Below are positions 41,101-54,650 of a stretch of DNA of 64,000 bases, piece by piece. The DNA lies in assembly GCA_027186245.1 (NCBI GenBank), contig CP114481.1, forward strand, positions 34,503,501 to 34,567,500, written 5' to 3'. The first letter of the stretch is position 1. Every line of letters starts with the position of its first letter. A model generated the notes under the pieces. It was not told the origin of the DNA, searched no databases, and saw only the letters and a program-made list of their open reading frames with translations. The translations under genes were made by a program, and so were the position numbers. This DNA is from Coriaria nepalensis. Its lineage: Eukaryota; Streptophyta; Magnoliopsida; Cucurbitales; Coriariaceae.

Positions 41101-41720
41101 TCAATAACTTATTTCAAAGCAATTCGAACGAATTCTAGTTTTGCACTACAGACACAACTTTTGTGCATAACATGCAAATGATCAATGCAAGGAAAGTGTG
41201 CATTCGTTTAACCTTAAAATCATTTCAATGAGTCCTTTCAAGTCAATAACTTATTTCGGAGCAAGTCGAACGAATTGTAGTTTTGCACTACAGACATAAC
41301 TTTTGTGCATAACTTGCAAATGATCATTGCAAGGAAAGTGTGCATTCGTTTAACCTTAAAATCATTTCAATGAGTCATTTCAAGTCAATAACTTATTTCA
41401 AAGCAAGTCGAACGTATTCTAGTTTTACACTACAGACACAACTTTTGTGCATAACTTGCAAATGATCATTGCAAGGAAAGTCTGCATTCGTGTAAAATTA
41501 AAATCATTTCAATGAGTCCTTTCAAGTCAATAACTTATTTCAAAGCAATTTGAACGAATTCTAGTTTTGCACTACAGACATAACTTTTGTGCATAACTTG
41601 CAAATGATCATTGCAAGGAAAGTGTGCATTCGTTTAACCTTAAAATCATTTCAATGAGTCATTTCAAGTCAATAACTTATTTCAAAGCAAGTCGAACGTA
41701 TTCTAGTTTTGCACTACAGA
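38181..41720. repeat. 9-monomer higher-order repeat, 1278-bp period, about 2.8 copies
   Basis: Copies are 38181-39458, 39459-40736 and 40737 to about 41720. Markers: AACCTGC 38331/39609/40887, ACATGCAAAT 38614/39892/41170, AATTTGAACG 38991/40269/41547, TGGGGCAT 39173/40451. The third copy ends where TGGGGC should recur at 41729 but TGGTGC is found. Private changes include TTTAATCTT near 40071 and CATATCAAG at 40809. The TGGGGC monomer is shared with the 18-monomer zone, so this unit borrowed material from it. Confidence 0.88.
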
Positions 41721-44600
41721 CACAACTTTGGTGCATAACTTGCAAATGATCCTTGCAAGGAAAGTGTGCATTCGTTGAACCTTAAAATCATTTCAATGAG
41801 TCATTTCAAGTCAATAACTTATTTCAAAGCAATTCGAACGAATTGTAGTTTTGCACTACAGAGACAACTTTTGTGCATAACTTGCAAATGATCATTGCGA
41901 GGAAAGTGTGCATTCGTTTAAAATTAAAATCATTTCAATAAGTCCTTTCAAGTCAATAACTTATTTCGAAGCAAGTCGAACGAATTCTAATTTTGCACTA
42001 CAGACATAACTTTTGTGCATAACTTGCAAATGATCATTGCAAGGGAAGTGTGCATTCGTTTAACCTTAAAATCATTTCAATGAGTCATTTCAAGTCAATA
42101 ACTTATTTCATAGCAAGTCGAACGTATTCTAGTTTTGCACTACAGACATAACTTTTGTGCATAACTTGCAAGTGATCATTGCAACGAAAGTGTGCATTCG
42201 TTTAACCTTAAAATCATTTCAATGAGTCATTTCAAGTCAATAACTTATTTCATAGCAAGTCGAACGTATTCTAGTTTTGCACTACAGACACAACTTTTGT
42301 GCATAACTTGCAAATGATCATTGCAAGGAAAGTGTGCATTCGTTTACCCTTAAAATCATTTCAATGAGTCATTTCAAGTCAATAACTTATTTCAAAGCAA
42401 TTCGAACGAATTCTAGTTTTGCACTACAGACACAACTTTTGTGCATAACATGCAAATGATCATTGCAAGGAAAGTGTGCATTCGTTTAACCTTAAAATCA
42501 TTTCAATGAGTCCTTTCAAGTCAATAACTTATTTCGGAGCAAGTCGAACGAATTGTAGTTTTGCACTACAGACATAACTTTTGTGCATAACTTGCAAATG
42601 ATCATTGCAAGGAAAGTGTGCATTCGTTTAACCTTAAAATCATTTCAATGAGTCATTTCAAGTCAATAACTTATTTCAAAGCAAGTCGAACGTATTCTAG
42701 TTTTGCACTACAGACACAACTTTGGTGCATAACTTGCAAATGATCCTTGCAAGGAAAGTGTGCATTCGTTGAACCTTAAAATCATTTCAATGAGTCATTT
42801 CAAGTCAATAACTTATTTCAAAGCAAGTCGAACGTATTCTAGTTTTACACTACAGACATAACTTTTGTGCATAACTTGCAAATGATCATTGCAAGGAAAG
42901 TATGCATTCGTTTAACCATAAAATCATTTCAATGAGTCATTTCAAGTCAATAACTTATTTCGAAGCAATTCGAACGAATTCTAGTTTTGCACTACAGACA
43001 CAACTTCTGTGCATAACTTGCAAATGATCATTGCAAAGAAAGTGTGCATTCGTTTAACCTTAAAATCATTTCAATGAGTCATTTCAAGTCAATAACTTAT
43101 TTCGAAGCAAGTCGAACGTATTCTAGTTTTGCACTACAGACACAACTTTTGTGCATAACCTGCAAATGATCATTGCAAGGAAGGTGTGCATTCGTTTAAC
43201 CTTAAAATCATTTCAATGAGTCCTTTCAAGTCAATAACTTATTTCAAAGCAAGTCGAACGATTTCTAGTTTTGCACTACAGACACAACTTCTGTGCATAA
43301 CTTGCAAATGATCATTGCAAAGAAAGTGTGCATTCGTTTACCCTTAAAATCATTTCAATGAGTCATTTCAAGTCAATAACTTATTTCAAAGCAATTCGAA
43401 CGAATTCTAGTTTTGCACTACAGACACAACTTTTGTGCATAACATGCAAATGATCATTGCAAGGAAAGTGTGCATTCGTTTAACCTTAAAATCATTTCAA
43501 TGAGTCCTTTCAAGTCAATAACTTATTTCGGAGCAAGTCGAACGAATTGTAGTTTTGCACTACAGACATAACTTTTGTGCATAACTTGCAAATGATCATT
43601 GCAAGGAAAGTGTGCATTCGTTTAACCTTAAAATCATTTCAATGAGTCATTTCAAGTCAATAACTTATTTCAAAGCAAGTCGAACGTATTCTAGTTTTAC
43701 ACTACAGACACAACTTTTGTGCATAACTTGCAAATGATCATTGCAAGGAAAGTCTGCATTCGTGTAAAATTAAAATCATTTCAATGAGTCCTTTCAAGTC
43801 AATAACTTATTTCAAAGCAATTTGAACGAATTCTAGTTTTGCACTACAGACATAACTTTTGTGCATAACTTGCAAATGATCATTGCAAGGAAAGTGTGCA
43901 TTCGTTTAACCTTAAAATCATTTCAATGAGTCATTTCAAGTCAATAACTTATTTCAAAGCAAGTCGAACGTATTCTAGTTTTGCACTACAGACACAACTT
44001 TGGTGCATAACTTGCAAATGATCCTTGCAAGGAAAGTGTGCATTCGTTGAACCTTAAAATCATTTCAATGAGTCATTTCAAGTCAATAACTTATTTCAAA
44101 GCAATTCGAACGAATTGTAGTTTTGCACTACAGAGACAACTTTTGTGCATAACTTGCAAATGATCATTGCGAGGAAAGTGTGCATTCGTTTAAAATTAAA
44201 ATCATTTCAATAAGTCCTTTCAAGTCAATAACTTATTTCGAAGCAAGTCGAACGAATTCTAATTTTGCACTACAGACATAACTTTTGTGCATAACTTGCA
44301 AATGATCATTGCAAGGGAAGTGTGCATTCGTTTAACCTTAAAATCATTTCAATGAGTCATTTCAAGTCAATAACTTATTTCATAGCAAGTCGAACGTATT
44401 CTAGTTTTGCACTACAGACATAACTTTTGTGCATAACTTGCAAGTGATCATTGCAACGAAAGTGTGCATTCGTTTAACCTTAAAATCATTTCAATGAGTC
44501 ATTTCAAGTCAATAACTTATTTCATAGCAAGTCGAACGTATTCTAGTTTTGCACTACAGACACAACTTTTGTGCATAACTTGCAAATGATCATTGCAAGG
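40530..44600. repeat. 16-monomer duplication (2272-bp shift)
   Basis: About 40530-42320 recurs at 42800-44590. Markers: AACCTGC 40887/43159, AATTTGAACG 41547/43819, CGTTGAACC 41773/44045, ACATGC 41170/43442. The stretch 42320-42800 between them is filled by monomers that match 41060-41540 with the 1278-bp offset (ACATGC 41170/42448). The duplication therefore overlapped the right edge of the 9-monomer zone. Confidence 0.75.
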
Positions 44601-45990
44601 AAAGTGTGCATTCGTGTAAAATTAAAATCATTTCAATGAGTCCTTTCAAGTCAATAACTTATTTCGAAGCAAGTGGAACGAATTCTAGTTTTGCACTACA
44701 GACATAACTTTTGTGCATAACTTGCAAATGATCATTGCAAGGAAAGTGTGCATTCGTTTAACCTTAAAATCATTTCAATGAGTCATTTCAAGTCAATAAC
44801 TTATTTCAAAGCAATTCGAACGAATTCTAGTTTTGCACTACAGAGACAACTTTTGTGCATAACTTGCAAATGATCATTGCAAGGAAAGTGTGCATTCGTT
44901 TAAAATTAAAATCATTTCAATGAGTCCTTTCAAGTCAATAACTTACTTCAAAGCAATTCGAACGAATTCTAGTTTTGCACTACAGACACAACTTTTGTGC
45001 ATAACTTGCAAATGATCATTGCAAGGAAAGTGTGCATTCGTTTAACCTTAAAATCATTTCAATGAGTCATTTCAAGTCAATAACTTATTTCAAAGCAATT
45101 CGAACGAATTCTAGTTTTGCACTACAGAGACAACTTTTGTGCATAACTTGCAAATGATCATTGCAGGGAAAGTGTCCATTCGTTTAACCTTAAAATCATT
45201 TCAATGAGTCATTTCAAGTCAATAACTTATTTCAAAGCAAGTCGAACGTATTCTAGTTTTGCACTACAGACACAACTTTTGTGCATAACTTGCAAATGAT
45301 CATTGCAAGGAAAGTGTGCATTCATTTAACCTTAAAATCATTTCAATGAGTCATTTCAAGTCAATAACTTATTTCAAAGCAATTCGAACGAATTCTAGTT
45401 TTGCACTACAGAGACAACTTTTGTGCATAACTTGCAAATGATCATTGCAAGGAAAGTGTGCATTTGTTTAAAATTAAAATCATTTCAATGAGTCCTTTCA
45501 AGTCAATAACTTATTTCGAAGCAAGTCGATCGAATTCTAGTTTTGCACTACAAACATAACTTTCGTGCATAACTTGCAAATGATCATTGCAAGGAAAGTG
45601 TGCATTCGTTTAACCTTAAAATAATTTCAATGAGTCATTTCAAGTCAATAACTTATTTCATAGCAAGTCGAACGTATTCTAGTTTTGCACTACAGACAAA
45701 ACTTTGGTGCATAACTTGCAAATGATCCTTGCAAGGAAAGTGTGCCTTCGTTTAACCTTAAAATCATTTCAATGAGTCATTTCATGTCAATAACTTATTT
45801 CAAAGCAATTCGAACGAATTGTAGTTTTGCACTACAGAGACAACTTTTGTGCATAACTTGCAAATGATCATTGCGAGGAAAGTGTGCATTCGTTTAAAAT
45901 TAAAATCATTTCAATAAGTCCTTTCAAGTCAATAACTTATTTCGAAGCAAGTCGAACGAATTCTAATTTTGCACTACAGACATAACTTTT
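44145..45990. repeat. 13-monomer block recurring at 47837-49682 (26-monomer shift)
   Basis: GCGAGG, AAGTGGAACG 44671/48363, ACTTACTTC 44941/48633, CTTTCGTGC 45561/49253 and a second GCGAGG at 45873/49565 are all 3692 bp apart. The match stops at 45998, where this copy has ACATGC and the other ACTTGC. The 1.85 kb between the blocks (45991-47836) matches the 36-38 kb zone better (AACCTGC at 46709, GTGCGTTCG near 46880 and 37083). A distant segment thus sits between two related blocks. Confidence 0.75.
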
Positions 45991-47836
45991 GTGCATAACA
46001 TGCAAATGATCATTGCAAGGAAAGTGTGCATTCGTTTAACCTTAAAATCATTTCAATGAGTCATTTCAAGTCAATAACTTATTTCAAAGCAAGTCGAACG
46101 TATTCTAGTTTTACACTACAGACACAACTTTGGTGCATAACTTGCAAATGATCATTGCAAGGAAAGTCTGCATTCGTTTAACCTTAAAATCATTTCAATG
46201 AGTCATTTCAAGTCAATAACTTATTTCGAAGCAAGTCGAACGTATTCTAGTTTTGCACTACAGACACAACTTTTGTGCATAACTTGCAAATGATTATTGC
46301 AAGGAAAGTGTGCATTCGTTTAACCTTAAAATCATTTCAATGAGTCCTTTCAAGTCAATAACTTATTTCGGAGCAAGTCGAACGAATTGTAGTTTTGCAC
46401 TACAGACATAACTCTTGTGCATAACTTGCAAATGATCATTGCAAGGAAAGTGTGCATTCGTTTAACCTTAAAATCATTTCAATGAGTCATTTCAAGTCAA
46501 TAACTTATTTCAAAGCAAGTCGAACGTATTCTAGTTTTGCACTACAGACACAACTTCTGTGCATAACTTGCAAATGATCATTGCAAAGAAAGTGTGCATT
46601 CGTTTAACCTTAAAATCATTTCAATGAGTCATTTCAAGTCAATAACTTATTCCGAAGCAAGTCGAACGTATTCTAGTTTTGCACTACAGACACAACTTTT
46701 GTGCATAACCTGCAAATGATCATTGCAAGGAAAGTCTGCATTCGTGTAAAATTAAAATCATTTCAATGAGTCCTTTCAAGTCAATAACTTATTTCGGAGC
46801 AAGTCGAACGAATTCTAGTTTTGCACTACAGACATAACTTCTGTGCATAACTTGCAAATGATCATTGCAAGGAAAGTGTGCGTTCGTTTAACCTTAAAAT
46901 CATTTCAATGAGTCATTTCAAGTCAATAACTTATTTCATAGCAAGTCGAACGTATTCTAGTTTTGCACTACAGACACAACTTTTGTGCATAACTTGCAAA
47001 TGATCATTGCAAGGAAGGTGTGCATTCGTTTAACCTTAAAATCATTTCAATGAGTCCTTTCAAGTCAATAACTTATTTCGGAGCAAGTCGAACGAATTCT
47101 AGTTTTGCACTACAGACATAACTTTTGTGCATAACTTGCAAATGATCATTGCAAGGAAAGTGTGCATTCGTTTAACCTTAAAATCATTTCAATGAGTCAT
47201 TTCAAGTCAATAACTTATTTCAAAGCAAGTCGAACGTATTCTAGTTTTGCACTACAGACACAACTTCTGTGCATAACTTGCAAATGATCATTGCAAAGAA
47301 AGTGTGCATTCGTTTACCCTTAAAATCATTTCAATGTGTCATTTCAAGTCAATAACTTATTTCAAAGCAATTCGAACGAATTCTAGTTTTGCACTACAGA
47401 CACAACTTTTGTGCATAACATGCAAATGATCATTGCAAGGAAAGTGTGGATTCGTTTAACCTTAAAATCATTTCAATGAGTCATTTCAAGTCAATAACTT
47501 ATTTCATAGCAAGTCGAACGTATTCTAGTTTTGCACTACAGACACAACTTTTGTGCATAACTTGCAAATGATCATTGCAAGGAAAGTGTGCATTCATTTA
47601 ACCTTAAAATCATTTCAATGAGTCATTTCAAGTCAATAACTTATTTCAAAGCAATTCGAACGAATTCTAGTTTTGCACTACAGAGACAACTTTTGTGCAT
47701 AACTTGCAAATGATCATTGCAAGGAAAGTGTGCATTCGTTTAACCTTAAAATCATTTCAATGAGTCATTTCAAGTCAATAACTTATTTCAAAGCAATTCG
47801 AACGAATTCTAGTTTTGCACTACAGAGACAACTTTT

Positions 47837-50800
47837 GTGCATAACTTGCAAATGATCATTGCGAGGAAAGTGTGCATTCGTTTAAAATTAAAATCATTTC
47901 AATAAGTCCTTTCAAGTCAATAACTTATTTCGAAGCAAGTCGAACGAATTCTAATTTTGCACTACAGACATAACTTTTGTGCATAACTTGCAAATGATCA
48001 TTGCAAGGGAAGTGTGCATTCGTTTAACCTTAAAATCATTTCAATGAGTCATTTCAAGTCAATAACTTATTTCATAGCAAGTCGAACGTATTCTAGTTTT
48101 GCACTACAGACATAACTTTTGTGCATAACTTGCAAATGATCATTGCAAAGAAAGTGTGCATTCGTTTAACCTTAAAATCATTTCAATGAGTCATTTCAAG
48201 TCAATAACTTATTTCATAGCAAGTCGAACGTATTCTAGTTTTGCACTACAGACACAACTTTTGTGCATAACTTGCAAATGATCATTGCAAGGAAAGTGTG
48301 CATTCGTGTAAAATTAAAATCATTTCAATGAGTCCTTTCAAGTCAATAACTTATTTCGAAGCAAGTGGAACGAATTCTAGTTTTGCACTACAGACATAAC
48401 TTTTGTGCATAACTTGCAAATGATCATTGCAAGGAAAGTGTGCATTCGTTTAACCTTAAAATCATTTCAATGAGTCATTTCAAGTCAATAACTTATTTCA
48501 AAGCAATTCGAACGAATTCTAGTTTTGCACTACAGAGACAACTTTTGTGCATAACTTGCAAATGATCATTGCAAGGAAAGTGTGCATTCGTTTAAAATTA
48601 AAATCATTTCAATGAGTCCTTTCAAGTCAATAACTTACTTCAAAGCAATTCGAACGAATTCTAGTTTTGCACTACAGACACAAGTTTTGTGCATAACTTG
48701 CAAATGATCATTGCAAGGAAAGTGTGCATTCGTTTAACCTTAAAATCATTTCAATGAGTCATTTCAAGTCAATAACTTATTTCAAAGCAATTCGAACGAA
48801 TTCTAGTTTTGCACTACAGAGACAACTTTTGTGCATAACTTGCAAATGATCATTGCAGGGAAAGTGTGCATTCGTTTAGCCTTAAAATCATTTCAATGAG
48901 TCATTTCAAGTCAATAACTTATTTCATAGCAAGTCGAACGTATTCTAGTTTTGCACTACAGACACAACTTTTGTGCATAACTTGCAAATGATCATTGCAA
49001 GGAAAGTGTGCATTCATTTAACCTTAAAATCATTTCAATGAGTCATTTCAAGTCAATAACTTATTTCAAAGTAATTCGAACGAATTCTAGTTTTGCACTA
49101 CAGAGACAACTTTTGTGCATAACTTGCAAATGATCATTGCAAGGAAAGTGTGCATTTGTTTAAAATTAAAATCATTTCAATGAGTCCTTTCAAGTCAATA
49201 ACTTATTTCGAAGCAAGTCGATCGAATTCTAGTTTTGCACTACAAACATAACTTTCGTGCATAACTTGCAAATGATCATTGCAAGGAAAGTGTGCATTCG
49301 TTTAACCTTAAAATAATTTCAATGAGTCATTTCAAGTCAATAACTTATTTCATAGCAAGTCGAACGTATTCTAGTTTTGCACTACAAACACAACTTTGGT
49401 GCATAACTTGCAAATGATCCTTGCAAGGAAAGTGTGCATTCGTTTAACCTTAAAATCATTTCAATGAGTCATTTCAGGTCAATAACTTATTTCAAAGCAA
49501 TTCGAACGAATTGTAGTTTTGCACTACAGAGACAACTTTTGTGCATAACTTGCAAATGATCATTGCGAGGAAAGTGTGCATTCGTTTAAAATTAAAATCA
49601 TTTCAATAAGTCCTTTCAAGTCAATAACTTATTTCGAAGCAAGTCGAACGAATTCTAATTTTGCACTACAGACATAACTTTTGTGCATAACTTGCAAATG
49701 ATCATTGCAAGGGAAGTGTGCATTCGTTTAACCTTAAAATCATTTCAATGAGTCATTTCAAGTCAATAACTTATTTCATAGCAAGTCGAACGTATTCTAG
49801 TTTTGCACTACAGACATAACTTTTGTGCATAACTTGCAAATGATCATTGCAAAGAAAGTGTGCATTCGTTTAACCTTAAAATCATTTCAATGAGTCATTT
49901 CAAGTCAATAACTTATTTCATAGCAAGTCGAACGTATTATAGTTTTGCACTACAGACACAACTTTTGTGCATAACTTGCAAATGATCATTGCAAGGAAAG
50001 TGTGCATTCGTGTAAAATTAAAATCATTTCAATGAGTCCTTTCAAGTCAATAACTTATTTCGAAGCAAGTGGAACGAATTCTAGTTTTGCACTACAGACA
50101 TAACTTTTGTGCATAACTTGCAAATGATCATTGCAAGGAAAGTGTGCATTCGTTTAACCTTAAAATCATTTCAATGAGTCATTTCAAGTCAATAACTTAT
50201 TTCAAAGCAATTCGAACGAATTCTAGTTTTGCACTACAGAGACAACTTTTGTGCATAACTTGCAAATGATCATTGCAAGGAAAGTGTGCATTCGTTTAAA
50301 ATTAAAATCATTTCAATGAGTCCTTTCAAGTCAATAACTTACTTCAAAGCAATTCGAACGAATTCTAGTTTTGCACTACAGACACAACTTTTGTGCATAA
50401 CTTGCAAATGATCATTGCAAGGAAAGTGTGCATTCGTTTAACCTTAAAATCATTTCAATGAGTCATTTCAAGTCAATAACTTATTTCAAAGCAATTCGAA
50501 CGAATTCTAGTTTTGCACTACAGAGACAACTTTTGTGCATAACTTGCAAATGATCATTGCAGGGAAAGTGTGCATTCGTTTAACCTTAAAATCTTTTCAA
50601 TGAGTCATTTCAAGTCAATAACTTATTTCATAGCAAGTCGAACGTATTCTAGTTTTGCACTACAGACACAACTTTTGTGCATAACTTGCAAATGATCATT
50701 GCAAGGAAAGTGTGCATTCATTTAACCTTAAAATCATTTCAATGAGTCATTTCAAGTCAATAACTTATTTCAAAGCAATTCGAACGAATTCTAGTTTTGC

Positions 50801-51470
50801 ACTACAGAGACAACTTTTGTGCATAACTTGCAAATGATCATTGCAAGGAAAGTGTGCATTTGTTTAAAATTAAAATCATTTCAATGAGTCCTTTCAAGTC
50901 AATAACTTATTTCGAAGCAAGTCGATCGAATTCTAGTTTTGCACTACAAACATAACTTTCGTGCATAACTTGCAAATGATCATTGCAAGGAAAGTGTTCA
51001 TTCGTTTAACCTTAAAATAATTTCAATGAGTCATTTCAAGTCAATAACTTATTTCATAGCAAGTCGAACGTATTCTAGTTTTGCACTACAGACACAACTT
51101 TGGTGCATAACTTGCAAATGATCCTTGCAAGGAAAGTGTGCATTCGTTTAACCTTAAAATCATTTCAATGAGTCATTTCATGTCAATAAGTTATTTCAAA
51201 GCAATTCGAACGAATTGTAGTTTTGCACTACAGAGACAACTTTTGTGCATAACTTGCAAATGATCATTGCGAGGAAAGTGTGCATTCGTTTAAAATTAAA
51301 ATCATTTCAATAAGTCCTTTCAAGTCAATAACTTATTTCGAAGCAAGTCGAACGAATTCTAATTTTGCACTACAGACATAACTTTTGTGCATAACTTGCA
51401 AATGATCATTGCAAGGGAAGTGTGCATTCGTTTAACCTTAAAATCATTTCAATGAGTCATTTCAAGTCAA
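47837..51470. repeat. 12-monomer higher-order repeat, 1704-bp period, about 2.1 copies
   Basis: Copies are 47837-49540, 49541-51244 and a short third from 51245. Markers: AAGTGGAACG 48363/50067, ACTTACTTC 48633/50337, CTTTCGTGC 49253/50957, GCGAGG 49565/51269. The unit begins and ends at the GCGAGG monomer. The earlier single block at 44145-45990 contains the same monomer order, so it is the likely source. Confidence 0.85.
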
Positions 51471-54400
51471 TAACTTATTTCAAAGCAATTCGAACGAATT
51501 CTTGTTTTGCACTACAGAGACAACTTTTGTGCATAACTTGCAAATGATCATTGCAAGGAAAGTCTGCATTCGTGTAAAATTCAAATCATTTCAATGAGTC
51601 CTTTCAAGTCAATAACTTATTTCAAAGCAATTAGAACGAATTCTAGTTTTGCACTACAGACATAACTTTTGTGCATAACTTGCAAATGATCATTGCAAAG
51701 AAAGTGTGCATTCGTTTAACCTTAAAATCATTTCAATGAGTCATTTCAAGTCAATAACTTATTTCATAGCAAGTCGATCGTATTCTAGTTTTGCACTACA
51801 GACACAACTTTTGTGCATAACTTGCAAATGATCATTGCAAGGAAAGTGTGCATTCGTTTAACCTTAAAATCATTTCAATGAGTCATTTCAAGTCAATAAC
51901 TTATTTCAAAGCAAGTCGAACGTATTCTAGTTTTGCACTACAGACACAACTTCTGTGCATAACTTGCAAATGATCATTGCAAAGAAAGTGTGCATTCGTT
52001 TACCCTTAAAATCATTTCAATGAGTCATTTCAAGTCAATAACTTATTTCAAAGCAATTCGAACGAATTCTAGTTTTGCACTACAGACACAACTTTTGTGC
52101 ATAACATGCAAATGATCATTGCAAGGAAAGTGTGCGTTCGTTTAACCTTAAAATCATTTCAATGAGTCATTTCAAGTCAATAACTTATTTCAAAGCAAGT
52201 CGAACGTATTCTAGTTTTACACTACAGACACAACTTTTGTGCATAACTTGCAAATGATCATTGCAAGGAAAGTCTGCATTCGTGTAAAATTAAAATCATT
52301 TCAATGAGTCCTTTCAAGTCAATAACTTATTTCAAAGCAATTTGAACGAATTCTAGTTTTGCACTACAGACATAACTTTTGTGCATAACTTGCAAATGAT
52401 CATTGCAAGGAAAGTGTGCATTCGTTTAACCTTAAAATCATTTCAATGAGTCATTTCAAGTCAATAACTTATTTCAAAGCAAGTCGAACGTATTCTAGTT
52501 TTGCACTATAGACACAACTTTGGTGCATAACTTGCAAATGATCCTTGCAAGGAAAGTGTGCATTCGTTGAACCTTAAAATCATTTCAATGAGTCATTTCA
52601 AGTCAATAACTTATTTCAAAGCAATTCGAACGAATTGTAGTTTTGCACTACAGAGACAACTTTTGTGCATAACTTGCAAATGATCATTGCGAGGAAAGTG
52701 TGCATTCGTTTAAAATTAAAATCATTTCAATAAGTCCTTTCAAGTCAATAACTTATTTCGAAGCAAGTCGAACGAATTCTAATTTTGCACTACAGACATA
52801 ACTTTTGTGCATAACTTGCAAATGATCATTGCAAGGGAAGTGTGCATTCGTTTAACCTTAAAATCATTTCAATGAGTCATTTCAAGTCAATAACTTATTT
52901 CATAGCAAGTCGAACGTATTCTAGTTTTGCACTACAGAGACAACTTTTGTGCATAACTTGCAAATGATCATTGCAAGGAAAGTGTGCATTCGTTTAAAAT
53001 TAAAATCATTTCAATGTGTCCTTTCAAGTCAATAACTTACTTCAAAGCAATTCGAACGAATTCTAGTTTTGCACTACAGACACAACTTTTGTGCATAACT
53101 TGCAAATGATCATTGCAAGGAAAGTGTGCATTCGTTTAACCTTAAAATCATTTCAATGAGTCATTTCAAGTCAATAACTTATTTCAAAGCAATTCGAACG
53201 AATTCTAGTTTTGCACTACAGAGACAACTTTTGTGCATAACTTGCAAATGATCATTGCAGGGAAAGTGTGCATTCGTTTAACCTTAAAATCATTTCAATG
53301 AGTCATTTCAAGTCAATAACTTATTTCAAAGCAAGTCGAACGTATTCTAGTTTTGCACTACAGACACAACTTTTGTGCATAACTTGCAAATGATCATTTC
53401 AAGGAAAGTGTGCATTCATTTAACCTTAAAATCATTTCAATGAGTCATTTCAAGTCAATAACTTATTTCAAAGCAATTCGAACGAATTCTAGTTTTGCAC
53501 TACAGAGACAACTTTTGTGCATAACTTGCAAATGATCATTGCAAGGAAAGTGTGCATTTGTTTAAAATTAAAATCATTTCAATGAGTCCTTTCAAGTCAA
53601 TAACTTATTTCGAAGCAAGTCGATCGAATTCTAGTTTTGCACTACAAACATAACTTTCGTGCATAACTTGCAAATGATCATTGCAAGGAAAGTGTGCATT
53701 CGTTTAACCTTAAAATAATTTCAATGAGTCATTTCAAGTCAATAACTTATTTCATAGCAAGTCGAACGTATTCTAGTTTTGCACTACAGACACAACTTTG
53801 GTGCATAACTTGCAAATGATCCTTGCAAGGAAAGTGTGCATTCGTTTAACCTTAAAATCATTTCAATGAGTCATTTCATGTCAATAACTTATTTCAAAGC
53901 AATTCGAACGAATTGTAGTTTTGCACTACAGAGACAACTTTTGTGCATAACTTGCAAATGATCATTGCGAGGAAAGTGTGCATTCGTTTAAAATTAAAAT
54001 CATTTCAATAAGTCCTTTCAAGTCAATAACTTATTTCGAAGCAAGTCGAACGAATTCTAATTTTGCACTACAGACATAACTTTTGTGCATAACTTGCAAA
54101 TGATCATTGCAAGGGAAGTGTGCATTCGTTTAACCTTAAAATCATTTCAATGAGTCATTTCAAGTCAATAACTTATTTCAAAGCAATTCGAACGAATTCT
54201 TGTTTTGCACTACAGAGACAACTTTTGTGCATAACTTGCAAATGATCATTGCAAGGAAAGTCTGCATTCGTGTAAAATTCAAATCATTTCAATGAGTCCT
54301 TTCAAGTCAATAACTTATTTCAAAGCAATTAGAACGAATTCTAGTTTTGCACTACAGACATAACTTTTGTGCATAACTTGCAAATGATCATTGCAAAGAA

Positions 54401-54650
54401 AGTGTGCATTCGTTTAACCTTAAAATCATTTCAATGAGTCATTTCAAGTCAATAACTTATTTCATAGCAAGTCGATCGTATTCTAGTTTTGCACTACAGA
54501 CACAACTTTTGTGCATAACTTGCAAATGATCATTGCAAGGAAAGTGTGCATTCGTTTAACCTTAAAATCATTTCAATGAGTCATTTCAAGTCAATAACTT
54601 ATTTCAAAGCAAGTCGAACGTATTCTAGTTTTGCACTACAGACACAACTT
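50251..54650. repeat. 19-monomer duplication (2698-bp shift)
   Basis: About 50251-51950 recurs at 52949-54650: ACTTACTTC 50337/53035, CTTTCGTGC 50957/53655, AATTAGAACG 51629/54327 and the rare GTCGATCGTATTC near 51775/54473. The spacer at about 52190-52920 matches 43670-44400 with a 60-monomer offset (8520 bp; AATTTGAACG 43819/52339, CGTTGAACC 44045/52565). Confidence 0.78.
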
